DNA of 11,190 nucleotides from Ophiosphaerella korrae (GCA_028456385.1 JALNQF010000914.1:1-11190), one strand, 5' to 3'. Shown: positions 1 to 9,131, numbered from the stretch's first letter. The notes: generated by a model from the letters alone, not told the origin. Program-made: numbers and translations.

Positions 1-45
1 CTAAGAAAGCTACTTATACTTATACTTCTTACTCCTAAACTACTT

Positions 46-81
<36 letters not shown>

Positions 82-911
82 AGAAGAAAAAGTATACTAA
101 GAAGACTTTAGTACTATAGACGCCTTTACTCTTACTTTTACTTTCTCTTAAAGTTAATATAAGTACTCTCTATAAAGAGCTCTATCTCTACTACGCTTAT
201 AGTATATTAGTAGGCTACTCTAATAAGAGCTACTATAACTCCTTTAAAGAGAAGGTTTAGCGTTATATATGCTATACTACTAGTAGCTATAGCTACGTTC
301 TTATATAAGTTAATTTAAAAAGCTTCTCTAGTTCTTTAATTTACTACTTTAAGAGCTACTCTAGCTCTTTATCTAATATTAGTTAACTAACTTATATTAT
401 AGCCTTAAAATTACTTACTATACTACTATTACCTTTATTACTACCTAGGCCTATAAAGCTCTAGAGAGAGAGCTTAAGGCTCTCTAAAAGACTTTCTATA
501 TACTACTTAGTAAAGTTATAGAAGAGACTCTAGGTTCTTAGACTTTTTTACTACTTTTACTTCTACCTCTACTTTAGCCTATACCTATACCTATACTTAC
601 TACTACTACTACTCCTACTTCTACCTATAATCTTACTACTACTACGCTCGCTAAGGCTACTATTATAATAGGGGTAGTTACTACTTTACTAGCTAGGGAT
701 ACTTAAGCTAAAGAGGCTTTTACGTATTATTTACGTATAAAGGCGCTTTTTAGTAAGTTTATTAATCTTATATTTTAAATAGATACTTTATTTTAAGCTT
801 AGCTCTAAGCTTTAGCTCTATATTTTAGTGTTACGCTTTAGTACTTTAATTTAAAGACTTCTTTATATACTCTATACTCTACTTTAGTAATTTTTATAAC
901 TTAAGCTTAGC
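1..911. other. Unidentified RIP-mutated flank beyond the copia pol end
   Basis: This stretch lies downstream of the copia pol gene (which is on the minus strand) and should contain that element's 3' untranslated region and 3' LTR. I could not place the LTR: its TG/CA ends are probably destroyed and the matching 5' LTR is outside the window. I find no CA dinucleotide at all before position 993 and only two TG. A plus-strand frame (codons starting at multiples of 3) runs from about 3 to 650 with stops near 36, 117, 258, 306, 384, 462, 516 and 528, roughly one per 27 codons, which is sparse for DNA so rich in TAA/TAG. It could be a remnant of another gene or element, or an effect of the pyrimidine-rich plus strand around 1-160 and 400-640. 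No protein family recognised. Confidence 0.4.
47..77. repeat. (CTA)n trinucleotide microsatellite
   Basis: A perfect run of CTA/ACT triplets, read as nine consecutive ACT codons at 51-77 in the low-stop plus-strand frame and followed at once by a lysine-rich stretch. In DNA where TpG has become TpA, an ancestral CTG/GCT repeat (poly-alanine if coding) would give exactly this pattern. That origin is inference. A shorter (CTA)n/(CCTATA)n low-complexity patch lies at about 577-630. Confidence 0.8.
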
Positions 912-2410
912 TTATATATCTTTAAAGTTAAGGTAAGCTTTAAATCTCTTAAATTACTACTCTAGGAAGTACTTAGTTAGGCTATCTACTAGCATCTTGC
1001 TTATTAGTATATAAAAGACTTAAAATAAGCCTCTAGCGTACTCTTATCTTAGCTATATATTCTATATATCTACGTAATATAAGTACGTTATTACTCTCTT
1101 ATTTTTACCTATAATAAGTCTAATTATTTACTAATTATTATAGAAGATTATCTAAGTAGCTCCTAGGTCTAATATAAGCTCTTAAAAGAGCCTTTTTAGT
1201 ACTATTACCTCTTTACTTACGTACTTAAGCGTAAGTAGCTTAGCTTTAGTAGTAGAAGTAGTTACTATAGCTTATTACGCTACCTTTTATATTACTACTC
1301 TACTAAAGAGTATTATAATATAGCTATAAGATAAGTAGCGAATTACTAGATTATTAGTAAATAACGCGTCTCTATATATAAGTAGCTTAGTACCTTATTA
1401 CTTACTATCTTACTACTTACTATACTAGACTAATAGGTACTAAGTTCTATATAGGTAAACAATAACTTAGTTTACTACTTTAAGATACTTTTAGCTTAGA
1501 TTTATAAGATATTAAAAGAGCTTAGTAGCTATAAATATAACGTCTAGTTGCACTATTATTACTATATATAAGATAGATCTTACTTACTCTTAGTAGTCCT
1601 TAATTTTATACTTTAAGGCCTCTCCTTTACTTAGCTATAGCTCTTCTACTAGTAATAGAGTTACTAAAAAGCTTATAGAGCTTATAAGATTAAACTTTTT
1701 TACTATCTTATTAATATACTTATTATAGACAAGTATAATAGTCTTATCTAGCTAACTCTATATTACTTGTACGCCTAGGAACTAGCTTACTAGGCCTTTA
1801 TCTTCTATATTATAGGCTTGTTTAATTCTCTTAATAATTTAGTAAGCTTCTAATTAGTAGATTTTGTAATATATTACTAATATATTATTAATATAAAAAA
1901 GAAATAGTATTTTACGCTCCTTATTATAGAATAAGTATAGCTCTTCTTTTAAGACTATAAGACTAGCTTATTTAAGTATTCTTAAAAGCTCTTTATACTA
2001 AAAGAGTAGTAAGTCTTTAAGGCTATATAGCGCTTAATTAAGCTTAACGTACTTACTAGCTACTTTAAACCTATCTAGGAGCTTATAGATAACTACTAGT
2101 TAATAATCTCTATATACGTAGAGGAAAGCTCTAATAACGTTATACTAAGCTACTTCTAGGTTAAACTTAGCTACAATTGCTATTATAGTTTAAAACAAGC
2201 GCGCTACTAATATAGTAGCGTAAGTTAATTATATTAAATTAATTATTTAGAGGTCTCTACGTACTACAATCTAAGCTTTATACTTAAGAAAGTAGCTATC
2301 TTAGTTAAGTTTGTATATAAAAACCTACTTTAGAGGTAGTAGCTAATTACTTAATTATAAGCGCTCTATCTCCTCCTAGGTACTAGCTACTAGTAGTGTA
2401 TTAATCTCTT
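912..2410 (-). pseudogene. Ty1/copia pol, 3' half: reverse transcriptase and RNase H (RIP-inactivated)
   Basis: Read on the minus strand in one frame, this is the RT-RNase H part of a copia-type polyprotein, which copied element RNA into DNA inside virus-like particles. Landmarks in order: an LPLK*VF start and VVRRDL near 2200-2350; YNVIRAF for the usual YD(A/V)xxAF; ALYSLKDLLLF for the RT segment ALYGLRxSPxLW; FYINNILV at about 1875-1898, where YVDD has become YINN (1884-1895), so both catalytic aspartates are asparagine; FLGVQV; a YRDALF block with the RNase H aspartate kept at 1368-1370; TTSTTKAKLL, with the usual Glu changed to Lys; and MLVDSLTK near 977-1000. The frame ends at or shortly after TAA 912-914, which may be a true stop or a mutated CAA. 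Stops are TAA/TAG at former Gln/Trp codons. The gene is cut at 2410 by the chromovirus; its 5' half resumes at 9407. Confidence 0.9.
2406..2410. repeat. Target-site duplication, left copy (CTCTT)
   Basis: The five bases just before the 5' LTR are CTCTT, identical to the five bases after the 3' LTR (9407-9411). A 5-bp duplication is typical of Ty3/gypsy integrases. It lies inside a copia pol codon run, so it dates the chromovirus as the younger insertion. Confidence 0.93.
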
Positions 2411-2531
2411 TGTTATAGGCGTAACAAGAGAAATTAAGTTAGAACTAATTAGTCCTAACTTAGGTGCTAACAAAGCATAGGACGAGCAGGGTAACAACCT
2501 TAATTAGGAAACTACTTATAACTAGGATACG

Positions 2532-2659
2532 TAGTAGTAATCTATAATTATATATAAATAGATTAGTAGTAATCTATAATAATATAAGGATAGATTAAAG
2601 GTAATCTATAATTACGTGTAAATAGATTAGTAGTAATCTATAGTGTTACATAAATAGAT
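2532..2659 (+). repeat. Four 32-bp tandem repeats in the 5' LTR
   Basis: Four consecutive 32-bp units at 2532-2563, 2564-2595, 2596-2627 and 2628-2659. Most begin TAGTAGTAATCTATA and all end ATAGAT. Each contains or borders the inverted pair AATCTAT/ATAGATT, so each could fold or bind a dimeric factor. The units differ from one another by more than transitions, so the array predates the last insertion. The 3' LTR keeps only two. Confidence 0.92.
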
Positions 2660-2789
2660 TAATATAAGTATATAGTTAATAGGATACGTATTATTAGGAT
2701 AGTATTAGTAATCTAATCTCTAACCTAGAACGCTAATACTTAATATTACATATACAAATTAACTATTATTTATAGTTATTGCTAATTAC

Positions 2790-2797
2790 TATATAAA
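2790..2797 (+). promoter_or_regulatory. Possible TATA box in the LTR
   Basis: TATATAAA occurs here and at the same place in the 3' LTR (9326-9333), with unmutated surroundings in both copies. The position in the downstream part of the LTR could suit transcription of the element. In RIP-mutated AT-rich DNA such a string can also arise from CATA/TGTA, so this is weak support. Confidence 0.25.
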
Positions 2798-2821
2798 CTT
2801 TTATTATTACCTTGTAATCTA

Positions 2822-2843
2822 CTAATAACCTAAAGGTTATTAG
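2822..2843 (+). promoter_or_regulatory. Perfect 9-bp inverted repeat near the LTR 3' end
   Basis: CTAATAACC, a TAAA loop, then GGTTATTAG: a perfect 9-bp stem with a 4-base loop. It is conserved base for base in the 3' LTR at 9358-9379. It is a candidate RNA hairpin in the element transcript or a protein-binding palindrome. Role unknown. Confidence 0.6.
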
Positions 2844-2870
2844 GAAGTTAACTCTAGTATACCTATTACA

Positions 2871-2996
2871 CCTTACTAATTTAGTTATTACGAGGAGTAA
2901 AGCGTAAGTAGCGTATAGTCTAGCTAATACAATAGTAGAAAGTTTAAATAAAATAAGTAAAGTACCTAGGAGTAGTTATAAATTAGATAGTATAGT
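2871..2996 (+). other. 5' leader of the chromovirus; primer-binding site not recognisable
   Basis: Between the 5' LTR and the likely gag start. A primer-binding site normally follows the LTR and starts TGG; no TGG is present. TAGTTATTACGAGG at about 2883 could be a mutated version, but it lies some 12 bases from the LTR end and no tRNA match can be assigned by eye. No other feature is seen. Confidence 0.35.
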
Positions 2997-3218
2997 ATAT
3001 AAGATAATTAAAGATTATATAAACAACCTAATTTCTAAAAAAAAAATATAAAGATAGTAATTAATACTTTAGAAACGTAGAACAAGGATCTATAAGACTA
3101 CGTAAAGTAAAACAAAGTATAAATTAAAGCTATTATTAAAGGATAAAATTAGATAGAACTAATTACCTAAAGACTAGAGATAAGTGTAACGAAGAAACTA
3201 CCTTAGATACCTATCCTT

Positions 3219-3740
3219 AGGAAATTTAATAGAATAAGGGAAAAACTAAGACCCTTTATAGTATTAGTATAACTCTAGATAGATATATAAGTACTATACT
3301 TTAATATAGAAGAGAAAAAGGTAATATATATTAGAATGTACCTTAAAAAGGATGTAATAAGATAGTTTAAACCTTACTAGATAGATTATATAATATATAC
3401 TCTAATAATATAGAAAGATAAAACTAGAGCTATTTTTAGAAGTTATAAATACTTTACTAAACAAATAAGAGTAGTATTTAGAGATATAGATATTACCTAG
3501 TAAGCTAAAGAAAAACTTAAAAGGCTTATATAAAGTAAAAGTATTTCTATATATATATTATAATTTAAATAACTATTACAAAATATAGAATAAAATAAAT
3601 TAGCTCTAATATTACAATTTAAATAAAGATTAAATATAAAAATCTAATACAAAATAATATATATAGAAAAACCTAGGATATTAGAAGCTCTAAAATAACA
3701 AGTAATATAAATTAATAATAATCTTTAAGAATAAAAGAAA
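3219..3740 (+). other. Gag capsid-like region
   Basis: The frame reads KFNRIREKLRPF, then YFNIEEKKVIYI, then a run ending VVFRDID, followed by repeated Leu/Ile segments broken by stops. This resembles the fungal Ty3/gypsy Gag pattern: F-[ND]-G-x-x-x-K-[LF]-x-x-F near the start, an E-[DE]-K-V helix and an F-G-D-x-D-x-x-x-x-A block. Gag forms the particle shell. The stretch upstream (about 3060-3220) looks like a charged, possibly coiled-coil N-terminal part. Confidence 0.65.
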
Positions 3741-3839
3741 AATAAGTATAGAAGCTAACTCTAAAACTAGGACGTTAGAGACCTTATAATCCTTAACGCA
3801 AATAAGGATAGAAAGAAAAAGAAGAATAAAGACTTTACA

Positions 3840-3950
3840 TACTTTAACTATAGTAAGAAAGGCTACTATATAAAAGATTACTAATTATAAAAAAAGAAGA
3901 ATATAGTATATTATAAATATAAAAAACTAGGATACTTTATAAAAGACTAT
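3840..3950 (+). other. Two tandem CCHC zinc knuckles, all ligands mutated
   Basis: Two units at 3840-3881 and 3909-3950 keep the exact spacing C-x2-C-x4-H-x4-C, but all eight zinc-binding positions now read tyrosine (TAT/TAC). Each is one transition from Cys (TGT/TGC) or His (CAT/CAC). The nucleocapsid part of Gag uses these knuckles to bind and package element RNA; here the metal site is gone. The intervening residues (KKG, IKD, KKLG) match common knuckle filler. Confidence 0.88.
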
Positions 3951-5129
3951 AAGAGTAAAGACTATAAAAAAGATAAAGAAACCTAGTTAAAACTAACTAA
4001 AGGTAAGAAAGAAGTACTAAAAGTATAGGCTAAGCTTTAAGAGAAAGTAGCTAGGAGTAAAGAAATATAATATATAATACTCTATTAGACCTTTTATTAT
4101 AAAGACAACTACTATATATATCTTTCTAGTAAATAGAGAGTAAGATACTTCTTATAGAAGAATAGAGTAGTAGTAATAAAAGAAAGAATAAAAGCGTAGC
4201 TAGAAGAAATAGTATATATAATAGACCTACTAATAGAAGACTTAGAAAGAGAAGAACTCTAGAACTTATTAATCTAGGCTAAAGAACTAGTACTAGATAA
4301 AGAAACTACTATAGTTTTCTCTAAAGAACTATAAAAAAGTAAGAAATAAGATAGTATAAAAGGTATAGAATACACCTAGCTAGATATTTATAGCTACAAT
4401 AACTATATAATAATAGATATAGAGAAATAAAATAAAGAATAGAAGTTTATTTAAAAATACTTACTAGTTATAAGTATAGAGGAAGCGTATAAAGACTAGA
4501 AAGAACGTAATCCTAAAGAAATAAAGTTTATACTATTTTAAGAATAGATAAAGTAATATATAGTTATAGTAAGAAGAATACTTATATAAAGAGAATAGTA
4601 GTTCCTTATAAGAAAAATATAATAGATTAATAAAGCTTATATACTAAAGATACTAATAGTATATTATATCCTAATAATAGAAATACCTAAAAAAGACAAA
4701 TACTAGAAAAGGGATAACAAAATAATAAACCTAAAACACTTAGTATACTTTAAAGTATTATAGATATTATACTTAGACAAGAATTATATTATATATAGGA
4801 ACCCTAAAGTAAATAACTACGTATAGCCTATAAGAAGAAAAGGCTATAACTATATAAGAGTAATTCTAGTAGAAGATATCTAAGGATAGGAAATAATACT
4901 AGAAGAAGGTTACGTAGTAGTAAGGCCTAGACTAAAACTATCTAAGAAATACGTTCTAGAAAGACTATAGTATAAGTACACGTATAATAAATACCTAAAG
5001 TATAAAGAGTATAAACTTAAAGTAGGGCTATAGCCCTAGAAAGATAGATAATTTATAAAATTACTTAAGTAAGAATAGCTAGAAGGTATAAGAAGTCTAT
5101 ATATTATAAAAATAGGTATATACTAAGGA

Positions 5130-5430
5130 AAAAGAGTATAATTAATAATTAATAGTAGAGCTACAAGGAACTTTATATTAAAGAAGTTTATAGAAATATA
5201 AAGAATATATTATATAATAAAAAAGTATCTTTAATAACTAAGTATAATTAAAGGAAAACTATTCTAAGAATTTATTAGGTTTAAAATAGTTCTCTCTACG
5301 TTAGAATTAGAAGAGATAACGATTAAGAATATAATTATAGATATAATAATAATTAATAATAAATAAGATATAATACTAGGTATACTATAGTTATAGATAA
5401 CTAACCTATATATTAATTAGAGAACAAGAA
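5130..5430 (+). other. Retroviral-type aspartic protease domain (inactivated)
   Basis: INSRATRNFI at 5148-5177 corresponds to the (V/I)DSGATxNFI active-site motif of Ty3/gypsy proteases. The catalytic Asp is now Asn (AAT, 5151-5153) and the Gly is Arg, both G-to-A changes. Downstream DIILGIL*L*ITN (5367-5405) matches the family's D-I-I-L-G-x-x-W-L block near the protease end. It would have cut the polyprotein into Gag and Pol enzymes. Confidence 0.88.
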
Positions 5431-5699
5431 AAATTAACTACTATAGAATAGATATATTAAAGGCTAATATAAGTATATATAAAGGAGAATTTCCTAAAGA
5501 ATACAAGAAATAGGAAAAATAGCTTATAGAACCTAAAGACTATCTTCTAGAATATTAGCTATAGGACTTAGTAATACACCTAGAAGAAAATAAGAATATA
5601 GGATAGAGCTTAGTCTATAGAAAAATAGAAGAAGAATTAAAAATTAAAAGAGTATTTATTAAAAATATAATACAAAAAAGATATATATAAGAATCTAAA

Positions 5700-6275
5700 T
5701 CCTTAGTAGTATATAGACTTATATTTATAGATAAAAAGAGAATAAGTAATAAAAGACCTTACGTAGACTTTAGAAAAACTAACGTAATTATAAATAAGAA
5801 CTAATACCCCTTACTATAAATAGATAAAATACAAGATAGGCTACAAAAAGTAAAGATCTTTACGAAACTAGATATCTAAAACGCTTACTACTAGATTAGA
5901 ATTAAGAAAGGTAATAAGTAAAAAATAGCATTTAGAATATAGTATAAACTATATAAATACCTAGTTATACTTTTTAGTTTAATAAACGTACTAGCAGCCT
6001 TCTAAGAAAGAATTAATATAGTACTAAGAGAGTACTTAGATGTATTTATATTTATATACCTAGATAACATCTTTATATTCTTAGAAATAGAAGATAAATA
6101 CGTATAATATATGTACAAAGTGCTAGAGAAGCTAGCTAAAAATAAATTATTTCTAAAAATAAGAAAATACAAATTCTATATAAAAGAAATAGATTTCCTT
6201 AGATTTATTATAGAACTAGGAAAAATCAAGATTAACTTAGAAAAGATTAAGTTAATTAATAAATAGCTAACACTA
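5700..6275 (+). other. Ty3/gypsy reverse transcriptase domain (inactivated)
   Basis: Landmarks in order: VDFRKTN (5763), IFTKLDI (5856-5876), AYY*IRIKKG, KYLVILFSLIN, where the family has YLVMPFGLxN, the catalytic box YLDN at 6057-6068, then FLRFIIE near 6195, matching the FLGFxI block. YxDD has lost its second Asp (GAC to AAC at 6066-6068), which alone should abolish polymerase activity. The domain length is normal and only stops and substitutions are seen. Confidence 0.93.
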
Positions 6276-6459
6276 AAAAACCTAAAAGAAGTATAATAAT
6301 TTTATAGACTAGTAAACTTCTATAGAAAGTTAATAGTAGGATAGTCTAAAGATATAGAACTAATAACTAGACTTATAAAGAAAGATACACTATTTAAATA
6401 GATAAAATAATATAATTAAGTGTTTAATATAATTAAAAGAAAGTTTATAGAAAACCTAG

Positions 6460-6870
6460 TTATTAGAATATATAACCTAAACCTACTAGTAATAGTAAAA
6501 ATAAATGTATCTAACTTAGTCTATAGAATAGCACTAATATAGGAAGACCTAAGGACTAAACAAGAATACTTAGTTAAATACTTTTCTAAGAAAATAAAGC
6601 TAGTAGAGCTTAACTACTTAATCTATAATAAAGAAATACTAGTAATCTATAAAGTATTTAAGTAATAGAGAGTATATTTATAAAGAGTAAAATATAAAAC
6701 AAAGGTCTATATAGACTATAAGAATCTTATAAGATTTATAATAAATAAGGACTTATTATAATACTATATAAGATAGTAGGAATTCCTATTAATATTTAAT
6801 TTAGAAATTATATATATAAAAGAGAAAGATAACTAATTTATAGATACGTTTAGTAGAAGACTAGATTTAT
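6460..6870 (+). other. RNase H domain of the chromovirus (inactivated)
   Basis: KINVSN (6498-6515) aligns to the xTDASD start of Ty3/gypsy RNase H, with the first catalytic Asp changed to Asn (6504-6506). YFSKKIKLVELNY, VYIDYKNL and DTFSRRLD (6843-6866) match the YxSRKLxxxExNY, VxxDHKNL and ADALSRRxD blocks. RNase H removes element RNA during cDNA synthesis. Confidence 0.9.
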
Positions 6871-7119
6871 AAAAAGAAGTAAACGCTACTAGTATAGTTC
6901 TAGTATAGAATAAAGAAGGATACTTAGTCCTAAATATACCTAAAATAGCTACAATACTTAAAAGAAAGAGTAGTAAGCTAAACGAATAGATTTAGAAAAT
7001 AACGTAAGAAGTATCTAAAGAAATAGAAAAACTAGAAATCTAAAAAAGACTTGTATAAGCTTATAAAAGAATATATATTCTAAAAAAGATCTAGAAAGAA
7101 TTTATATAATAATTCTATA

Positions 7120-7800
7120 AATTACTAGTATATAGACACTAAGAGATTAATAAAACCTTAGATAGACTACTATAAGAATACTATATCCTAAAAGTAAAAT
7201 AACTAGTAATAGAAGTACTACAAGAATATATAGAATACTAGAGAAATAAGTATAGTAGATACGCACTATATAGGAAACTATAACTATTAGAGGTACTAGA
7301 ATAACTATAGAGAGTTATTACAATAGACTTTATTACAAAGTTACCTAAATTAAAGGACCTAATATTAGGAGTTAAATATAATAAAATCTTAATAATAATA
7401 GATAAACTTATAAAGTACTTATACTTTAGGCTATATAAAGAAAAAAGTAGAGTAGAAGTTACTATATACTAGGTTCTAGGAACTATAATTAGTTAATATA
7501 GACTACTAGACAAGATTATTATAGATAGAGACGTAAGATTTATATTAAAACTATAGGGAATAATAATAGCGTAATTAGGAATATAGTACGTAATATCTAT
7601 TATATACTATCTATAAATAGATAGACAATTAGAATAAATAAATTAGATAGTAGAATAATACTTAAGATACTACTTTAACTATAACTAGAACAACTAGGTA
7701 TAGTTACTACCTATAGTATAGTTAGTATACAATAGTATAAAGAATATAGTAATAAGAGTATTACTTTTCTTTATAAATTATAGATTTAACCCTAATATAT
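7120..7800 (+). other. Integrase zinc-binding and DD35E catalytic core
   Basis: VYRH at 7128-7139 begins the HHCC zinc-binding region. The core reads ITIDFITKLP-like (TIDFITKLP from 7320), then IIDRDVRF (7518-7541), then a QLE*IN block (7626-7643). The catalytic triad is still coded: Asp 7326-7328, Asp 7524-7526 and Glu 7632-7634, spaced D-x65-D-x35-E as in Ty3/gypsy integrases. Stops on both sides prevent expression. The integrase would have inserted the element and produced the 5-bp duplication. Confidence 0.93.
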
Positions 7801-8021
7801 ATAGAATACTAAGAACTAAAGTATCTTAGTTTTTAAGAAGAGAAAACTTTACTAATAGACTTAGAAATATATACAATTAACTAAGATAGGATATAGAATT
7901 CCTATATAATTATATAGCTAAATACTATAATAAGAAATATAAGAAGTGACCCTAATTTAGAAAGAGAGAAAAAGTATAGTTAGTTAGAAAAAACGTAAAG
8001 AGTAAACAACCTAGCTTAAAA

Positions 8022-8057
8022 CTAGACTACGTTAAAATAAGACTATATAAAATTAAG
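8022..8057 (+). other. GPY/F-like module after the integrase core
   Basis: LDYVKIRLYKI at 8022-8054 fits the L-D-x(3-4)-GP-[FY]-x-I pattern found after integrase cores of Ty3/gypsy elements, with Gly-Pro changed to Arg-Leu (GGx to AGA, CCA to CTA). It precedes the chromodomain, as in chromoviruses. Confidence 0.7.
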
Positions 8058-8204
8058 AAAGAAGTTACGCTAGTTATATTTAAGCTAAAGCTACTAAACA
8101 AGATAAGGATATACCTAACCTTCTATATAGCGCTACTTAAGATAGTACTATAAAACGTAGAACTACTAGTATATAAAGTAGATATATATAGAGAATAAGA
8201 AGAA

Positions 8205-8366
8205 TAAGAAGTTAAAGAAATCTTAGTATACTAGTTCTATAATAGTAAGAACTACTACTTAGTAAAATAGATAAGAATAGATAAGAAAGAATAACTATAA
8301 GAAGATATATAGGAACTAGAAGATAATCTTAACTACTTTAAGAAACTAGAGGAGTTCTAGAATTAA
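8205..8366 (+). other. C-terminal chromodomain
   Basis: The frame reads EVKEILVY*FYNSKNYYLVK* followed by a region ending YFKKLEEF, matching the chromodomain layout E-V-E-x-I-L, then Y-x-V-K-W-x-G, then a closing helix. The Trp after VK is now TAG (8268-8270). In fungal chromoviruses this domain steers integration toward histone-marked heterochromatin, consistent with landing in another repeat. The frame ends at TAA 8364 or TAA 8394. Confidence 0.85.
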
Positions 8367-8396
8367 AACCCTCTAGAACGCCTTGTAGCAAACTAA

Positions 8397-8996
8397 GAAA
8401 ATTAACGTTACTACTACTAGATAGAGAGGCGATAGAAATACTTAATATAATAGGAGTAGCTTCTACTATAGCTTTAAAATTAAGCTTAGACTCTATAAGA
8501 GTAGCCTAAGTAATAAACTTCTTATTATTTAAGGCTTTTATCTTATAAAGACAAGTTAAACAAGTGTAATTTTCTACTTATATACTTAGAATCTAATTAC
8601 GTTCTTTTTTAGCCTTAGTAATCTATTTAGATAGTTTATCTTAAGTATAGTTAATAGCTCTCTCTGTTATAAATAAGTATAGACGCACAAATAAGTATTA
8701 TTAACTTATATTCTATAAGAGATACGCTAGAAAGTTTATAAGATATATAAGTATTAATATAAATATATACTTTATAGGCCTTACTATATTTTAAAGAAAT
8801 ATACTCTATAGGAGGGTTTAAAGACTTATAATAAGAATAAAGAAATATAGTAATACTATAACGTAATACACGATCTACTAATTAAAGATAATAGAGAGTA
8901 GATTTAGTAAGTATAAGAGAGGATAAAGAACTCTATATTAATAAAGAAACTAGGTTAATAACTTTAGCTCTAGAATAGATAAACTAGGACCTACTT
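8397..8996. other. Chromovirus 3' region with no sense-strand gene
   Basis: About 600 bases between the pol end and the polypurine tract. The plus strand shows no coding frame. The minus strand carries two stretches that look coding: an apparent copia-like RNase H fragment (about 8705-8960) and a low-stop frame from about 8700 down into the pol end (about 8340). They are in different frames, so they are either separate or joined by an indel. Confidence 0.6.
8705..8960 (-). pseudogene. Possible antisense fragment of a copia-like RNase H
   Basis: On the minus strand one frame reads STLYYL*LVDRVLRY (VDRVLRY at 8858-8878), then SLNPPIEYISLKY, then VYIYINTYISYKLSS and SLIEY (8708-8722). This resembles the fungal copia RNase H layout: a hHxxAxDRVxRYL helix, then xxSDASFADD and RSSxGY, with the Asp again Asn. 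After EYKL I do not find the expected FGG and KQxTVTxS blocks, so the identity is tentative. It differs from the copia copy at 912-2410, so it is not a local duplication of it. Confidence 0.35.
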
Positions 8997-9010
8997 AGAG
9001 GGGGAGATAG
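8997..9010 (+). other. Polypurine tract (plus-strand primer site)
   Basis: AGAGGGGGAGATAG lies directly against the TG of the 3' LTR. A purine run in this place primes plus-strand DNA synthesis in LTR retrotransposons. Its G run is preserved, as expected if mutation targets CpA/TpG. Confidence 0.9.
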
Positions 9011-9131
9011 TGTTATAGGCGTAACAAGAGAAATTAAGTTAGAACTAATTAGTCTTAACTTAGGTACTAATAAAGTATAAGACAAGTAGAGTAACAACCT
9101 TAATTAGAAAACTACTTATAACTAAGATACG

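Larger units (their letters stand above)
2411..2870 (+). repeat. 5' LTR of the chromovirus (460 bp)
   Basis: Starts TG and ends CA and aligns along its whole length to 9011-9406. Outside the repeat block I count 18 differences over about 332 aligned bases, all transitions and no transversions. In 14 the 3' LTR carries the mutated base (T or A) and in 4 this copy does (2815, 2849, 2850, 2853). It is longer than the 3' LTR by 64 bp, exactly two extra 32-bp tandem units. The LTR would have held promoter and RNA-processing signals for the element. Confidence 0.95.
2997..8396 (+). pseudogene. gag-pol: Chromovirus gag-pol polyprotein, one frame, riddled with RIP stops
   Basis: Every domain landmark found, from gag (3222) through zinc knuckles (3840), protease (5151), RT (5862), RNase H (6504), integrase (7326) and chromodomain (8211), starts at a coordinate divisible by 3. 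So gag and pol form a single frame of about 1800 codons with no net frameshift. This was presumably one polyprotein cut by the protease. The start is uncertain because ATG tends to become ATA; in-frame ATA codons at 2997, 3048 and 3054 are candidates. The end is TAA 8364 or TAA 8394. In-frame stops number in the dozens, almost all TAA/TAG at places where the family has Gln or Trp; the one TGA noticed (7947) also fits a former Trp. About 390 codons between the knuckles and the protease belong to no domain I can name. Confidence 0.93.

Noticed and set aside
47..77. Telomere or centromere satellite
   Set aside because: Only about ten CTA triplets, not a telomeric unit, and no extended array.
1875..1898. 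Apparent one-codon deletion in the copia YVDD box
   Set aside because: A careful recount gives two consecutive Asn codons (YINN); no base is missing.
2532..2659. Regular 32-bp repeats resembling a CRISPR array
   Set aside because: The units are directly adjacent without spacers, lie inside an LTR, recur in the other LTR, and the sequence is fungal.
2997..8396. Stop codons reassigned (a recoded genetic code with TAA/TAG as Gln)
   Set aside because: Stops also fall at Trp positions, and Cys, His, Asp and Gly are changed in the matching transition pattern, so mutation explains all of it without recoding.
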